Numbered from the stretch's first letter, positions 8,474 to 17,961 are shown. The stretch is 64,000 bases of DNA from Bog-756 sp963730685 (GCA_963730685.1 CAVSSP010000001.1:1803181-1867180); one strand, 5' to 3'. A program made the numbers and translations. Notes: a model not told the origin generated them from the sequence alone.

Positions 8474-9997
8474 TCAGCTGCGGTCCCGGAGGGGGGTGGC
8501 CTCGAGGGGACAGCAGTAGGAGGGCGCCTCCCCGGCGGTTCCGGGTCGCTCCGCTGCGGGTTGGGATGGATCCCGGATGCCGACCGCCGCCACCACCCCG
8601 CCGATCACGCACCAGGAGGCGGCGATGAGCACCGCCCGCTGGAAACCGTTCCCGAGGGAGTGGGGGGAGAGGTAGCTGAGGCCGGTGATGCCACCGAGCG
8701 TCGGGAGGACGGCCACGGCAACCAGGCTGCCGATGCGGGCCACGTCGTTGTTCACGGCCGATGCCAGTCCCGCGTGGTGGTCCGGCACCGAGTTGAGGGC
8801 GGTGGCGGTGAGGGGGGCGACGGTGGCGGCCAACCCGGCGCCGAGGACCAACACCGCCGGGAGTACCCCGGTCAGGTAGGAGCCCGCTCCGGGGACCCTG
8901 ACCATGAGCGCCAGCCCGAGACCGACCACGATGGGGCCGGCGCTCATCTGGAGCCGTGGTCCGATGGAGGAGGCCAGACGTCCGGATCGGGCGGAGAAGG
9001 CCAGCATGACGGCGGTCAGCGGCAGCAGCGCGATCCCGGACTCGAGGGGGGAGTAGTGATCCACCACCTGGAGGACCACGGGCAGGAGGAACAGGACACC
9101 CCCGAGGCCGGCGTAGACGACGAATGTGACAGCGTTGGTCACGGTGAACTGGCGGTTCCCGAAGATGTCGAGGGGAAGCATGGGCGACAGGGAGCGGTGC
9201 TCGACCACGATGAAGGCGGCGGCGCCGATCACGCCCGCCGCCAACGAGGCCGCCACGGTGGCCGCCGACCATCCCCGGGACGGACCTTCGATCAGGGCGT
9301 ACGAGATCCCCGAGAGGGCCACCGTGGCCAGCGCGGCGCCGGCGACGTCGATGCGCCTGCCGGCGGAGACGTCCCGCGATTCAGGGAGGTGACGGGCCGA
9401 GATCAACAGCACCGCGGCGCCGATGGGGATGTTGATCAGGAAGATCCACCGCCACGAGGCGACGGCGATGAGATACCCCCCCAGCAGCGGCCCCACGGCG
9501 GTGGCGACGCCGCCCAGCCCTGACCATGCCCCGATGGCCTCGTTGCGGTCGCTGGGAGCGAAGGACGCCTCGAGGATGGCCAGGCTCCCCGGGGTGAGCA
9601 GTGCACCGCCGATCCCCTGCAGGACCCTGGTGACGATGAGCTGGGACGATCCCGAGGCGAAGGCACAGGCCGTCGAAGCCACTGCGAACCAGGCGACCCC
9701 GATCAGGAACACCCGCTTCCGTCCGAACCGGTCCCCCAGGGACCCGCCGAGGAGGAGGAGCGCGCTGAGGGTGAGCGTGTATCCGGTGACGACCCACTGC
9801 AGCGTGCCGACGGAGGCATGGAAGTCACGACCGATGGTCGGGAGGGCGATGCCGATGACGGTGGCGTCGATCGCCGCCATCCCCGATCCCAGGACGGTGG
9901 CGCCGATGGCCCATCGACCGGGAGCGGTCCGGTAACGGAGCAGGTGCGGGCCGCCGGAACTGGCGGGGCCGGCGGGGGGTTCGCTCGGACCGTCCAT
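8474..9997 (-). CDS. MFS exporter, DHA2 (EmrB/QacA) family
   Basis: This 507-residue protein has about 14 membrane helices, the layout of the proton-coupled DHA2 drug exporters. Motif A appears as GGSLGDRFGRKRVFLIG after helix 2. The first helix contains GMAAIDATVIGIALPTIGRD, typical of the family. QGIGGALLTPGSLAIL is the helix-4 motif. The ATG at 9997 is preferred to the earlier one, which adds six atypical residues. It is divergent from the second GGDEF-EAL gene, with a 9-bp tandem repeat in the gap. The exported compound is unknown. Confidence 0.9.
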   Translation of the reverse strand: MDGPSEPPAGPASSGGPHLLRYRTAPGRWAIGATVLGSGMAAIDATVIGIALPTIGRDFHASVGTLQWVVTGYTLTLSALLLLGGSLGDRFGRKRVFLIGVAWFAVASTACAFASGSSQLIVTRVLQGIGGALLTPGSLAILEASFAPSDRNEAIGAWSGLGGVATAVGPLLGGYLIAVASWRWIFLINIPIGAAVLLISARHLPESRDVSAGRRIDVAGAALATVALSGISYALIEGPSRGWSAATVAASLAAGVIGAAAFIVVEHRSLSPMLPLDIFGNRQFTVTNAVTFVVYAGLGGVLFLLPVVLQVVDHYSPLESGIALLPLTAVMLAFSARSGRLASSIGPRLQMSAGPIVVGLGLALMVRVPGAGSYLTGVLPAVLVLGAGLAATVAPLTATALNSVPDHHAGLASAVNNDVARIGSLVAVAVLPTLGGITGLSYLSPHSLGNGFQRAVLIAASWCVIGGVVAAVGIRDPSQPAAERPGTAGEAPSYCCPLEATPLRDRS

Positions 9998-10068
9998 GGT
10001 GACACCGTTCCACATCCGATGTGCTCCGGCGACCGTCCGCCGGTCGGCGGGTGGTCGCCGCGGCCTCG

Positions 10069-10122
10069 GACCGCCGGGACCGCCGGGACAACCGGGACAA
10101 CCGGGACAACCGGGACAACCGG
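10069..10122. repeat. Six tandem 9-bp units
   Basis: Two copies of GACCGCCGG are followed by four copies of GACAACCGG, all in register. The array lies in the divergent gap between the DHA2 exporter (start 9997) and the GGDEF-EAL gene (start 10179), where promoters are expected. Copy number may vary by slippage and alter promoter spacing. No coding signal runs through it. Confidence 0.85.
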
Positions 10123-10178
10123 TTCAGCCGACCGAAGACCATGCCGATACAGCCAGGGTGGAACAAGGTCCCGGGCCG

Positions 10179-12230
10179 ATGGCCAGTTGGCGGGGGTGGG
10201 TGGCGCGCGGCTCCACGGAGGCCGCCTCCGTCACCAGCGACCGGTTGGACGCCTCCGCTGCGCCCCGGAACCGACTCTTCCCGAAGACGCGGTCGTGGTT
10301 CGCCCTCGACGCCCCGCTCGAGCTCCTCAGCCCGCTCTCGGTCCTCCGGGTCCTGTTCGCCATGGCCGTCGTCGTATGGCCGGCGGTCGGATTGACCGAA
10401 CCGTTGTCCCGTTGGGGCCTCATCGGGACGGCCGCCATCGCCGCCATGACCACCGGCGTGTGGATCGGCCTCCTGATGGTGAAGAAGGTCGACCTCCATG
10501 TGAGCGCGGTACTGGTCGGCTATTGGACCGGGTCGGCGGGTGTGCTGGTCTGGTGCGCGCACGGGGGAGCGGCAGTCGGCGCGTTCTTCTTGTACCTGGT
10601 GCCCGTCTCGGCATTCGCAGCGCTGTTCTTTGCCCGACGCGCCGTCTTGATCCAGCAGCTGGGAGCGGTGGTCGTCCTGTGGATCGCCCTGTCCCCGACA
10701 CAGGGGCCGGCGCGCGCCCTGCTGATCGCCGTGACCGGGTGTGTGGCCCTGGCTGTTGCGCCGGCCACGGTGCTCATCCTGGCCCGGTCGGCCCGGCGTC
10801 ACGACATCGTCGATCCTGACACCGGGTTGCCCAACGGATTCGGCCTGGCCCGCCGGCTCGAGGCCCAGAACCACCTCTCCTTCCTGGTCGCCGTGGTGGT
10901 ACTGGACGGCATCGCCGACGCCCGGGAGGCATTGGGCTACCAGGTCGGGACCGAGCTGCTGCGCCGGGCGGTCGAGGACCTCGGGCAGGTGATCCCGTCC
11001 GACGCGGTCATCGGCCGGGTGGCGGGCGACGAACTGGTGATCACCGTGAGCCTCCCGGGTGGTGACGCTGTCGACCCGGTTTCCCCACCGGTCCCCGGCG
11101 GCCTTCCGGGAGGTGGCGACCGGACCGGCCCTCTTCCGGTGTCGGTGCTTCCTGCATCGGTCGTCGAGTCCGGGCGGGCCCTGGCCGACACGCTGGTCAA
11201 GGCCATTGCCGCCGGGCGCTACCGGGTGGGCGTCACCGAGGTGCCGCTGCGTGCCACGGTGGGGCTGTCCGGTGCACCCTGGGACGGCACCTCGGTGTCC
11301 GAGCTCGTCCGTCGGGCGTCGATCAGTGCCCACCGCGCCGCCGACGAGGGGGTGTCCACGAAACACTGGGACGGCGACCGCGGGGCGCTCACGGTGGCCG
11401 ACTTCGAACTCCTGGGAGACCTTCGCTCGGCAGCCGAGCGGGGCGAGCTCACATTGGCCTACCAGCCCCAGATCTCGGCAATCACGGGCCGGCCGTCCGC
11501 GGTCGAGGCTCTCCTCCGGTGGGAGAGCCCTGTGCGCGGGAGCATCTCTCCTGGCCGGTTCATCCCCCTGGCCGAACGCACCGGCCTCATCGACCGCCTC
11601 ACGGAATGGGTCGTGGGCGAGGCCCTCGACGCCCAATCGAGGTGGCGGTCCAAGGGGATCGAACTGCCGGTGTCGGTCAACCTCTCGGCCAAGAGCCTTC
11701 CCTCGCCTGAGTTGGCCGACTGGATCCTGGCCCAGGTGAGCGACCGCGGCCTGCCGACGTCGTGCCTGACCGTCGAGGTCACCGAGACCGCAGTGGCCCA
11801 TCCGGACCAGGCCCTGGCCGTACTCCTGCCGCTCCACGAGCGCGGGATCCGGATCTCCATCGACGACTTCGGCACCGGCTTCACGTCGCTGGCCCAGCTG
11901 CCGTCGCTCCCCCTCGACGAGCTCAAGATCGACCAGTGCTTCGTGATGAGGCTGGCGACGTCCGCCGCCGACGATGCCATCGTGTGCACGATCGGCGAGC
12001 TGGCCAGCCGATTGGGGCTGCAGGTCGTCGCCGAAGGCGTGGAGACCGAGGAGACGGCGGCACGACTGAGGACGATCGGCATCGATCTCCTCCAGGGGTT
12101 CCTGTTCGCCAGGCCGATGTCGGAAGCAGAGCTACTTCTGTTCGTGGCCGGTCCTGGCCCGGCGCCAGCATCGCTTCCCAAGATGATCGCCCGACCGTTG
12201 CCGGCCGCCAAGCCCCGGTCGACTGTCTGA
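10179..12230 (+). CDS. Membrane GGDEF-EAL protein with degenerate GGDEF motif
   Basis: This 683-residue protein starts with about 200 residues holding six or so hydrophobic helices (for example VLFAMAVVVWPAVGL and GAFFLYLVPVSAFAALFFA), so it sits in the cytoplasmic membrane. A GGDEF-like domain follows, with AGDEL at about residues 282-286 in place of GGDEF, so cyclase activity is doubtful. The EAL domain is well kept: EALLRW at about 443, SIDDFGTGFTSLAQL and VVAEGVETEE, which fits an active c-di-GMP phosphodiesterase. The ATG at 10179 is the first plausible start after the 9-bp repeat. Together with the protein at 2618, it would set c-di-GMP levels. Confidence 0.87.
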   Translation: MASWRGWVARGSTEAASVTSDRLDASAAPRNRLFPKTRSWFALDAPLELLSPLSVLRVLFAMAVVVWPAVGLTEPLSRWGLIGTAAIAAMTTGVWIGLLMVKKVDLHVSAVLVGYWTGSAGVLVWCAHGGAAVGAFFLYLVPVSAFAALFFARRAVLIQQLGAVVVLWIALSPTQGPARALLIAVTGCVALAVAPATVLILARSARRHDIVDPDTGLPNGFGLARRLEAQNHLSFLVAVVVLDGIADAREALGYQVGTELLRRAVEDLGQVIPSDAVIGRVAGDELVITVSLPGGDAVDPVSPPVPGGLPGGGDRTGPLPVSVLPASVVESGRALADTLVKAIAAGRYRVGVTEVPLRATVGLSGAPWDGTSVSELVRRASISAHRAADEGVSTKHWDGDRGALTVADFELLGDLRSAAERGELTLAYQPQISAITGRPSAVEALLRWESPVRGSISPGRFIPLAERTGLIDRLTEWVVGEALDAQSRWRSKGIELPVSVNLSAKSLPSPELADWILAQVSDRGLPTSCLTVEVTETAVAHPDQALAVLLPLHERGIRISIDDFGTGFTSLAQLPSLPLDELKIDQCFVMRLATSAADDAIVCTIGELASRLGLQVVAEGVETEETAARLRTIGIDLLQGFLFARPMSEAELLLFVAGPGPAPASLPKMIARPLPAAKPRSTV

Positions 12231-12289
12231 GCGGCCTGCTTGCCTGGTCGAGACGGCGTCACGCGGTCGGCGCCACGCCGCTACCTCGA

Positions 12290-13597
12290 TCAGGGCCGCC
12301 GACCCTCGGGCATCAGATCGCCCGATCCCCACTGTCCCAGCGAGTTGAGCTGCACGTGGTCACCGGTGGCTTCGACGATCTGGTTGCCGCCGACGTAGAT
12401 GGCCGTGTGGTAGACGCTGGTCCAGTCGGTCTGGCTCGATCCCCAAAAGACCAGGTCGCCTGTGCGGAGGCTGGTGATCGGGACGGGTGTCCCAGCGGTG
12501 TGGTACTGGTCGTCGGCAACCCGGGCGAATCGGACGCCGACACTGGACCAGGAGGCGAGCGCCAGCCCGGAGCAGTCGTAGCCCACCGGCCCGTTTCCGC
12601 CCCAGATGTAGGGCTTCCCGAGTTGCCGGAATGCGAACAGGACTGCCTGGTCCCCGGGATTGGCCGGGACGAAGAGGAGGGCCGACGGGGGAGGCGGGTG
12701 GGTGGCTGCGTCCCCGAACGGCGTGGCCGTGCCGTTCTGCTGGACGATCCAGTATCCGTGTCCCGAACCGGTCGCCACGATCTGCTCGACCGGGTCGCCC
12801 GGGGTTGTCGCCGTGGAGCCGTAGTACTTGGCGTCACCGAAGGCGAACACCCCCCCGTCGGCAGCCACGAGCCAGTAGCCGGCGCCATCGGGGGTCGCCA
12901 CCATCCCGGCGATCGGCTGATTGAGGGCCAGGGATCCGGTGGACCCATAGAAGGTGGCGTCACCGAAGGAGAACACGCCACCGTCGCTGGCCACCAGCCA
13001 GTAGCCGCCCCCGTCAGGGGTGACAGCCATACCGACGATCGGCCTGTTGAGGGCGAGGGCACCGGTGGAGCCGTGGAAGGTGGCATCGCCGAAGGAGAAG
13101 ATGCCTCCGTCGGAGGCGACCATCCAATAGCCCTTCTGGTCGGGAGTGGCAGCCATACCGACCACCGGCCGGTTGAGATGGAGGTTTCCGGTGGACCCGA
13201 AGAAGGTGGCGTCGCCGTAGGAGAAGATCCCCCCGTCGGAGGCGACCATCCAGTAGCCCTGGTCGTCGGCGGTGGGAACGATGGTCACCACGGGACGGTT
13301 GAGCGGGACACCGGGGGACCCGTAGCTCGGGAGACCGAACGAGTACACAGCTCCAGAGCGGGTGGCCAGCCAGAACTTGTGGTCGACGCCGTTGGCGCTC
13401 CCCGCACTGTCAGCGGCTCCCGGGGTCACCGGACCCGCAGTAGCCGGCGATGCCCCGGCCGAGGATGCCCCGGACGGCGATGCCCCGGCCAGCGATGCCC
13501 CGGGCAGTGATGCCGTGGCGATGAGTGCCACCACACCGGCTGTCACCAGACGTATCGCGTGACGCGATCGTCCACCATCAGTGCGTCCTTGCCCCAT
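12290..13597 (-). CDS. Secreted NlpC/P60 peptidoglycan hydrolase with propeller-like repeats
   Basis: This 435-residue exported protein has a basic N-terminus, a hydrophobic segment (LVTAGVVALIATASL), and an Ala/Ser/Gly/Pro linker of near-repeats (GASLAGASPSGASSAGASP). Next come five to six repeats of about 45 residues of the type GYWMVASDGGIFSFGDATFH, probably a beta-propeller-like wall-binding region. The C-terminal NlpC/P60 domain has YDCSGLALASW (catalytic Cys near 341) and YHTAIYVGG (catalytic His), and would cleave peptide stems of peptidoglycan. GAGGGG precedes the ATG. An unusually AT-rich stretch at 13616-13740 upstream probably carries its promoter. Confidence 0.9.
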   Translation of the reverse strand: MGQGRTDGGRSRHAIRLVTAGVVALIATASLPGASLAGASPSGASSAGASPATAGPVTPGAADSAGSANGVDHKFWLATRSGAVYSFGLPSYGSPGVPLNRPVVTIVPTADDQGYWMVASDGGIFSYGDATFFGSTGNLHLNRPVVGMAATPDQKGYWMVASDGGIFSFGDATFHGSTGALALNRPIVGMAVTPDGGGYWLVASDGGVFSFGDATFYGSTGSLALNQPIAGMVATPDGAGYWLVAADGGVFAFGDAKYYGSTATTPGDPVEQIVATGSGHGYWIVQQNGTATPFGDAATHPPPPSALLFVPANPGDQAVLFAFRQLGKPYIWGGNGPVGYDCSGLALASWSSVGVRFARVADDQYHTAGTPVPITSLRTGDLVFWGSSQTDWTSVYHTAIYVGGNQIVEATGDHVQLNSLGQWGSGDLMPEGRRP

Positions 13598-13740
13598 CCC
13601 ACTGCCCCTCGTATTGATGAAGTACTCTGAGTAGTCAGTATCTCACGGAAAGTGGTAATTGGGCAACGTGAGGGCCGTACCTCCGGCGTCGACATCTGCA
13701 ACTTACGTACTGTTGGTCTGTTATTTAGAAAATTGATCGC

Positions 13741-13802
13741 CCGGCGCCCACCCCGCACCCCGGCCGGCGCCCACCCCGCACCCCGGCCGGCGCCCACCCC
13801 GC
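13741..13802. repeat. 2.7 tandem copies of a 23-bp unit
   Basis: The unit begins CCGGCGCCCACCCCGCACCC and recurs exactly at 13741, 13764 and 13787 (the last partial). It lies between the stop of the monooxygenase at 13858 and the start of the NlpC/P60 gene, both on the minus strand. It is next to a strikingly AT-rich segment and does not code. Confidence 0.85.
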
Positions 13803-13857
13803 CGAAAGCCCCGACTACCCGGGCCGCCGGCGCTCCGGTCGCCGAAGCTCGCGCCGA

Positions 13858-15801
13858 TCAGGGTGTGAGCAGGAAATCGTCCAGCTCTGGAGCCCGGGTC
13901 CAGGACCAGTAGTCCACCAGGCGCCACGGCGACAGGATGTAGATCCGGCCTTCGGAATTCCGGTACCAACTGCTTCGGATCGAAGGGTGGCTCCACACCA
14001 TGGTGTCCAATTCGGCCTGGAGACGCTCGTTGTACTCGTCGTGAACTTCGAGACGGCACTCGATGGAGCGATGGCCGCCGGCAAGCAGGGCGCCCAGGCA
14101 GCCCATGATGTAACGGATCTGGCACTCGGAGTGGAAGACGAGGCTGCCCCCGTGGGCCAGGTTGGTGGCCGGCCCGTACATGCAGAAGAGATTGGGGAAG
14201 TTGGGGACGGTGATGCCCAGGTAGGCCGTGGGCCGTTCGCCCCACTGCTCGGCCAGGCTCACCCCGCCGCGTCCGATGATCTCCATCGGCCACAGGTAGC
14301 GGTTGGCGTGGAAGCCGGTGGCGTAGATGATGACGTCGAAGGGTCGTTCGACACCGTCCGCCCCGATGATGCCGGCCGGGGTGATTTCGTCGATCGGGTC
14401 GGTGATCAGGTCGACATTGTCCCGGACGAGGGCACCGAGCCAGCTGCCGTTGTCCTGCAACGTCCGTTTGCCGAGGCAGACGTAGTCGGGGATGACCTTG
14501 GCCAGCAACGTCTCGTCGTCCCCGATCTGGTCGGCCATCCACTGGGTGAACACTTGGCGGGCGGCGTCGTTGATGGCGCTGATGGACTCGGACTGGTCCG
14601 GCCACTCCGGGTCGACCCGCATGGCCGGCAATCCACCGTCGCAGGCCGGCCAGAACAGGAGGAACCGGTACCACCGGCCGTAGTAGGGAAGGTGCTCGAA
14701 TGCCCAGCGGGCACCCTGACCCACCTGGTCGTGGTAGTGCGGATTGGGGAACATCCAGGGAGCGGATCTCTGGAAGACCGACAGGTGGGCCACCTCGCCG
14801 GCGATGGTGGGCACGATCTGGAATGCGCTGGCTCCGGTCCCGACCACGGCCACCCGTTTGCCGGCCAGCTCGGTACCCTCGATCCATTGGGCCGAGTGCA
14901 TCGACACTCCCCCGAAGCGGTCACGCCCGGGAATGTCGGGAAGCTTGGGTCGGTTGAGCTGGCCCACCGCGCTGATCACCGCGTCGGCGTCGACGAAGGT
15001 CGTGGTACCGTCGCCGCGGAGCAGCTCCACCGACCACCGGGCCCTGCCCTCGTCCCAGCGTGCCCGCACCACCTCGGTGTCGAGGGCGAGATGGTCGGCG
15101 ATCCCGTAGTCGTACATGCACCGTTCGAAGTACGCCTGGAGCTCGGGTTGTCGGGCGAAGAACTCGGACCACTCGTTGTTGGGAGCGAACGAGTAGCAGT
15201 AGAAGTGGTTGCCGACGTCGACCCGGCAGCCCGGATACCGGTTCTCCCACCAGGTGCCTCCGACTCCGGCGTTCTTCTCGACCACGGTGAAGGGAATCCC
15301 GGCCCGGGCCAGTCGGATGGCCGCCAACAGTCCCGACATGCCGGCCCCGATCACCACCACGTGGAACCGCTCCCTCGCCTCCGAGGGTACGTCGTCGATC
15401 CAGTGCAGGTCGCGCACGTCCGAGCCGTCGAGCTCCAACTCCTCGAGCATCATCTCCACGTACTCGTCCGGGACTTCCTGGGCCACCAGCACGTTCATCA
15501 TCTCGTGGATCAGCTCGGGCCCGGGTGGTGGCGGCAGGACGCACCCCCGATCGCGGTAGGCCGCGATGACCTCGACCGCCTTGGCCCGCACCGCAGCCTG
15601 GTCCTCTGGGGCCATGAACCCCTGGACCTCGTTGAGGTAGATGCCGACCGGGCGTGGATCGTGGCGGAGGATCGAAGGGTCACCGCTCATGTGGACCATG
15701 GACATCATGAGGGCGGGGATGCTGACGTCTTCGAGGGCGCGGGCGATGGCGTCATCGTCGTCCGTGATCGCCGTCAGCCCCAGATGGCTCGAAGACGTCA
15801 T
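13858..15801 (-). CDS. Baeyer-Villiger flavin monooxygenase
   Basis: This 647-residue class B flavoprotein monooxygenase inserts oxygen next to ketones using FAD and NADPH. Residues 1-140 are an N-terminal extension common in actinobacterial steroid/cyclic-ketone BVMOs. The FAD Rossmann motif is VVVIGAGMSGLLAAIRLARA at about 150. The BVMO fingerprint FxGxxxHxxxW is met by FGGVSMHSAQW at about 295. The NADPH site is VAVVGTGASAFQIVPTI, and IIYATGFHANRYLWP is the linker motif. GAGAGGAGAG sits before the ATG at 15801; the frame remains open upstream but overlaps the divergent hydrolase. With the neighbouring hydrolase and SDRs it suggests ketone-to-ester-to-alcohol degradation. Confidence 0.92.
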   Translation of the reverse strand: MTSSSHLGLTAITDDDDAIARALEDVSIPALMMSMVHMSGDPSILRHDPRPVGIYLNEVQGFMAPEDQAAVRAKAVEVIAAYRDRGCVLPPPPGPELIHEMMNVLVAQEVPDEYVEMMLEELELDGSDVRDLHWIDDVPSEARERFHVVVIGAGMSGLLAAIRLARAGIPFTVVEKNAGVGGTWWENRYPGCRVDVGNHFYCYSFAPNNEWSEFFARQPELQAYFERCMYDYGIADHLALDTEVVRARWDEGRARWSVELLRGDGTTTFVDADAVISAVGQLNRPKLPDIPGRDRFGGVSMHSAQWIEGTELAGKRVAVVGTGASAFQIVPTIAGEVAHLSVFQRSAPWMFPNPHYHDQVGQGARWAFEHLPYYGRWYRFLLFWPACDGGLPAMRVDPEWPDQSESISAINDAARQVFTQWMADQIGDDETLLAKVIPDYVCLGKRTLQDNGSWLGALVRDNVDLITDPIDEITPAGIIGADGVERPFDVIIYATGFHANRYLWPMEIIGRGGVSLAEQWGERPTAYLGITVPNFPNLFCMYGPATNLAHGGSLVFHSECQIRYIMGCLGALLAGGHRSIECRLEVHDEYNERLQAELDTMVWSHPSIRSSWYRNSEGRIYILSPWRLVDYWSWTRAPELDDFLLTP

Positions 15802-15978
15802 CGTGGTGCACTCTCCTCTCGTCGGCACGAGGCCCGCCCGATCCGGGTCGCGCGCACCGCTCGCGGATGCGGTTGCGAGCGGGTGACACACTAGGACACG
15901 GTGACCATCTACCGTGGTGCCGCAGAATCCGGACGCTGAGGTGATGGTCCGGCGACCGCACGATCCAAGGGGGAGCCG

Positions 15979-16884
15979 ATGGGTACGCATCCGGGCGTGG
16001 AGATGATCAGCGCCTTCATCACTGACTCCGGCGTGATGTCGGGCACGATCCTCGAGCAGCGGGAGGCGATGAACCGGGCCGTCGGCGCGGCTGCTCCTCC
16101 TGAAGGGGTGGCCGTCCGGGTAGCGACACTCGGCGGTCGACCCGCCGAGTGGATCAGCCCCGAGGAGGCGCCCGATGACGCCGTGGTGTTGTATCTCCAC
16201 GGCGGGGGGTACTGCCTCGGATCCCTCGGCACGCACCGTGAACTGGCAGCTCGGATTGCCGTCGCCACCGGGTGCCCGGTCGTCACCATCGACTACCGGC
16301 TCGGACCTGAGCACCCGTTCCCGGCTGCCGTCGACGATGCCTGTGCGGCCTATGCGGAGCTGGTCGGCTCCGGAATCCCGCCGGAGCGCATCGCCGTCGC
16401 CGGCGACTCGGCGGGCGGTGGGCTCACCCTCGCCGTCCTGTTGGCGCTGCGAGGGAGCCGCACATCACTGCCGGCTGCCGGTGTCTGTCTGTCACCGTGG
16501 GCCGACCTGACCCAGAGCGCGCCCACCTACGCCACGTTGTCCGACGTCGACCCGATGGTCTCGAAGGAGGGGCTCGACATCATGGCCGAGGCCTACCTCG
16601 GCGGAGCCGACGCCCGTTCCGAGCTGGCCTCGCCGCTGTTCGCCTCCGATCTCGGGGGCCTGCCTCCCATCCGCCTGGAGGTCGGCGGCAACGAGGTGCT
16701 CTTGGACGACACCCTCCGGTTGGCGGAGCGGCTCGAGGCCGACGGGGGCGATGTGACAGTGACGGTGTGGCCCGACCTGGTCCACGTGTTCCAGGCGTTT
16801 CCGGGCAGCCTCGTCCCCGAAGCGGACCAGAGCATCAGCGCCGTCGGGTCCTACCTGGCCAGCCACCTCGGGCTGTCACGATGA
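15979..16884 (+). CDS. Alpha/beta hydrolase, hormone-sensitive-lipase family
   Basis: This 301-residue esterase/lipase of the HSL family has oxyanion motif LYLHGGGYCLGSLGTH, nucleophile elbow VAGDSAGGGLTLAV, a conserved DYRLGPEHPFPAAVDD, and catalytic His in DLVHVFQAFPG. It should hydrolyse short acyl esters in the cytosol. GGGGGAG lies six bases before the ATG. It is divergent from the Baeyer-Villiger monooxygenase, whose ester or lactone products it might cleave; that link is inference from position. Confidence 0.92.
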   Translation: MGTHPGVEMISAFITDSGVMSGTILEQREAMNRAVGAAAPPEGVAVRVATLGGRPAEWISPEEAPDDAVVLYLHGGGYCLGSLGTHRELAARIAVATGCPVVTIDYRLGPEHPFPAAVDDACAAYAELVGSGIPPERIAVAGDSAGGGLTLAVLLALRGSRTSLPAAGVCLSPWADLTQSAPTYATLSDVDPMVSKEGLDIMAEAYLGGADARSELASPLFASDLGGLPPIRLEVGGNEVLLDDTLRLAERLEADGGDVTVTVWPDLVHVFQAFPGSLVPEADQSISAVGSYLASHLGLSR

Positions 16885-17005
16885 GGTCGCGGCCGGCCGC
16901 CCGGGCGCCCGGCGCCGCCGAGGGGGCACCCACGCCGACAACCTAGGGAAGCGCCAGGTAACGGGACGTGCCCCGTAGTGGGACAAAGGACAAGGGAGTG
17001 GATCG

Positions 17006-17848
17006 ATGCAGGAGTTCAACGGGAGGACCGCCGTCGTGACCGGCGCGGGGAGCGGTATCGGGCGCGCTCTGGCGTTGGCATTCGCCGACGAGGGGATGCG
17101 CGTGGCACTGGCCGACCTCGAGGAGCCGGCGCTGAAGGAGACAGTGGAGTTGATCGAGTCGGCACGCCCTGGCGCTGACGTGCTGTCCGACGTCTGCGAC
17201 GTGAGCCGGGCGGACGAGGTCGACGCCCTGGCTGATGCCGTGTTCGACCGGTGGGGGGAGGTCCACGTCCTCTGCAACAACGCCGGGGTGTTCGTCGGCG
17301 GGGTGATCTGGGACCGCCCGGCTGAGGACTTCGAGTTCGTGCTCGGCGCCAATCTGTGGGGGATCCTGAACGGGATCCGCTCCTTCGTGCCGCGGATGAT
17401 CGCCCAGGGCACCGAAGGGCACGTCGTCAACACCTCCTCGGTGGCCGGCTTGTTCGGTGCACCGTTCGAAGCCCCCTACGCCGTGTCCAAGTTCGCCGCA
17501 TTCGCCGCCACGGAGTCGTTGGCCAATGATCTCCAGGCAACGGGATCGTTGATCAAGGCGTCGGTGCTCTGTCCGGGAATGATCACCACCAACATCGTCG
17601 ACTCGAACCGTCACCGCCCCGACCGTCTGGCCACCGAGTTCACCGAAGACCAGAAGTTCGTGACGGGCTATCTGGCCCAGGCGGTGGCCGACGGGATGGC
17701 TCCCTCGGAGGTCGCCCGGAAGGTGCTCGACGCCATCCGGACCGAGACGTTCCTCATCTTCACCCACGACACCTATCCGGGACAGCTGACCACCCGGGTG
17801 GCAACGCTGGTGTCCGGGGGGCTCCCCGACATTCCCGACTTCGCCTGA
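17006..17848 (+). CDS. Short-chain dehydrogenase/reductase
   Basis: This 280-residue SDR has cofactor motif VVTGAGSGIGRALALAFADE, NNAGV at the fourth strand, the catalytic Ser in VNTSSVAGLFG, and YAVSK. The acidic LADLEEP after the second strand favours NAD. It is likely an oxidoreductase for lipid or alcohol substrates, co-directional with the hydrolase 120 bp upstream. AAGGGAG precedes the ATG. The exact substrate is unknown. Confidence 0.9.
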   Translation: MQEFNGRTAVVTGAGSGIGRALALAFADEGMRVALADLEEPALKETVELIESARPGADVLSDVCDVSRADEVDALADAVFDRWGEVHVLCNNAGVFVGGVIWDRPAEDFEFVLGANLWGILNGIRSFVPRMIAQGTEGHVVNTSSVAGLFGAPFEAPYAVSKFAAFAATESLANDLQATGSLIKASVLCPGMITTNIVDSNRHRPDRLATEFTEDQKFVTGYLAQAVADGMAPSEVARKVLDAIRTETFLIFTHDTYPGQLTTRVATLVSGGLPDIPDFA

Positions 17849-17875
17849 AGAGCGGGCCACCACCCGGCCCGGCCC

Positions 17876-17910
17876 GGTCCCACACCGGCCCGGCCGGTCC
17901 CACACCGGCC
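17876..17910. repeat. Two direct copies of a 20-bp unit
   Basis: GGTCCCACACCGGCC occurs at 17876-17890 and again at 17896-17910. It lies in a very C-rich gap between two convergent SDR genes, 28 bases after the stop of the first. It is a minor repeat with no visible function. Confidence 0.6.
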
Positions 17911-17961
17911 CCGCGGCCCCCGGGCCCACCCCGCCCCCGGCCCGGACCCCCGGGACGGCGT

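Noticed and set aside
7250..9523. 757-codon + strand open frame opposite the oxidoreductase and exporter
   Set aside because: Low-complexity Gly/Arg/His composition with no motif; it spans two clear minus-strand genes and their gap.
9825..11837. 670-codon minus open frame opposite the second GGDEF-EAL gene
   Set aside because: Shadow frame; the + strand shows membrane helices and EAL motifs.
13987..15894. 635-codon + frame opposite the Baeyer-Villiger monooxygenase
   Set aside because: Shadow of a gene with complete BVMO fingerprints on the minus strand.
16943..17929. 328-codon minus frame opposite the SDR at 17006
   Set aside because: No family signature; the + strand has the full SDR motif set.
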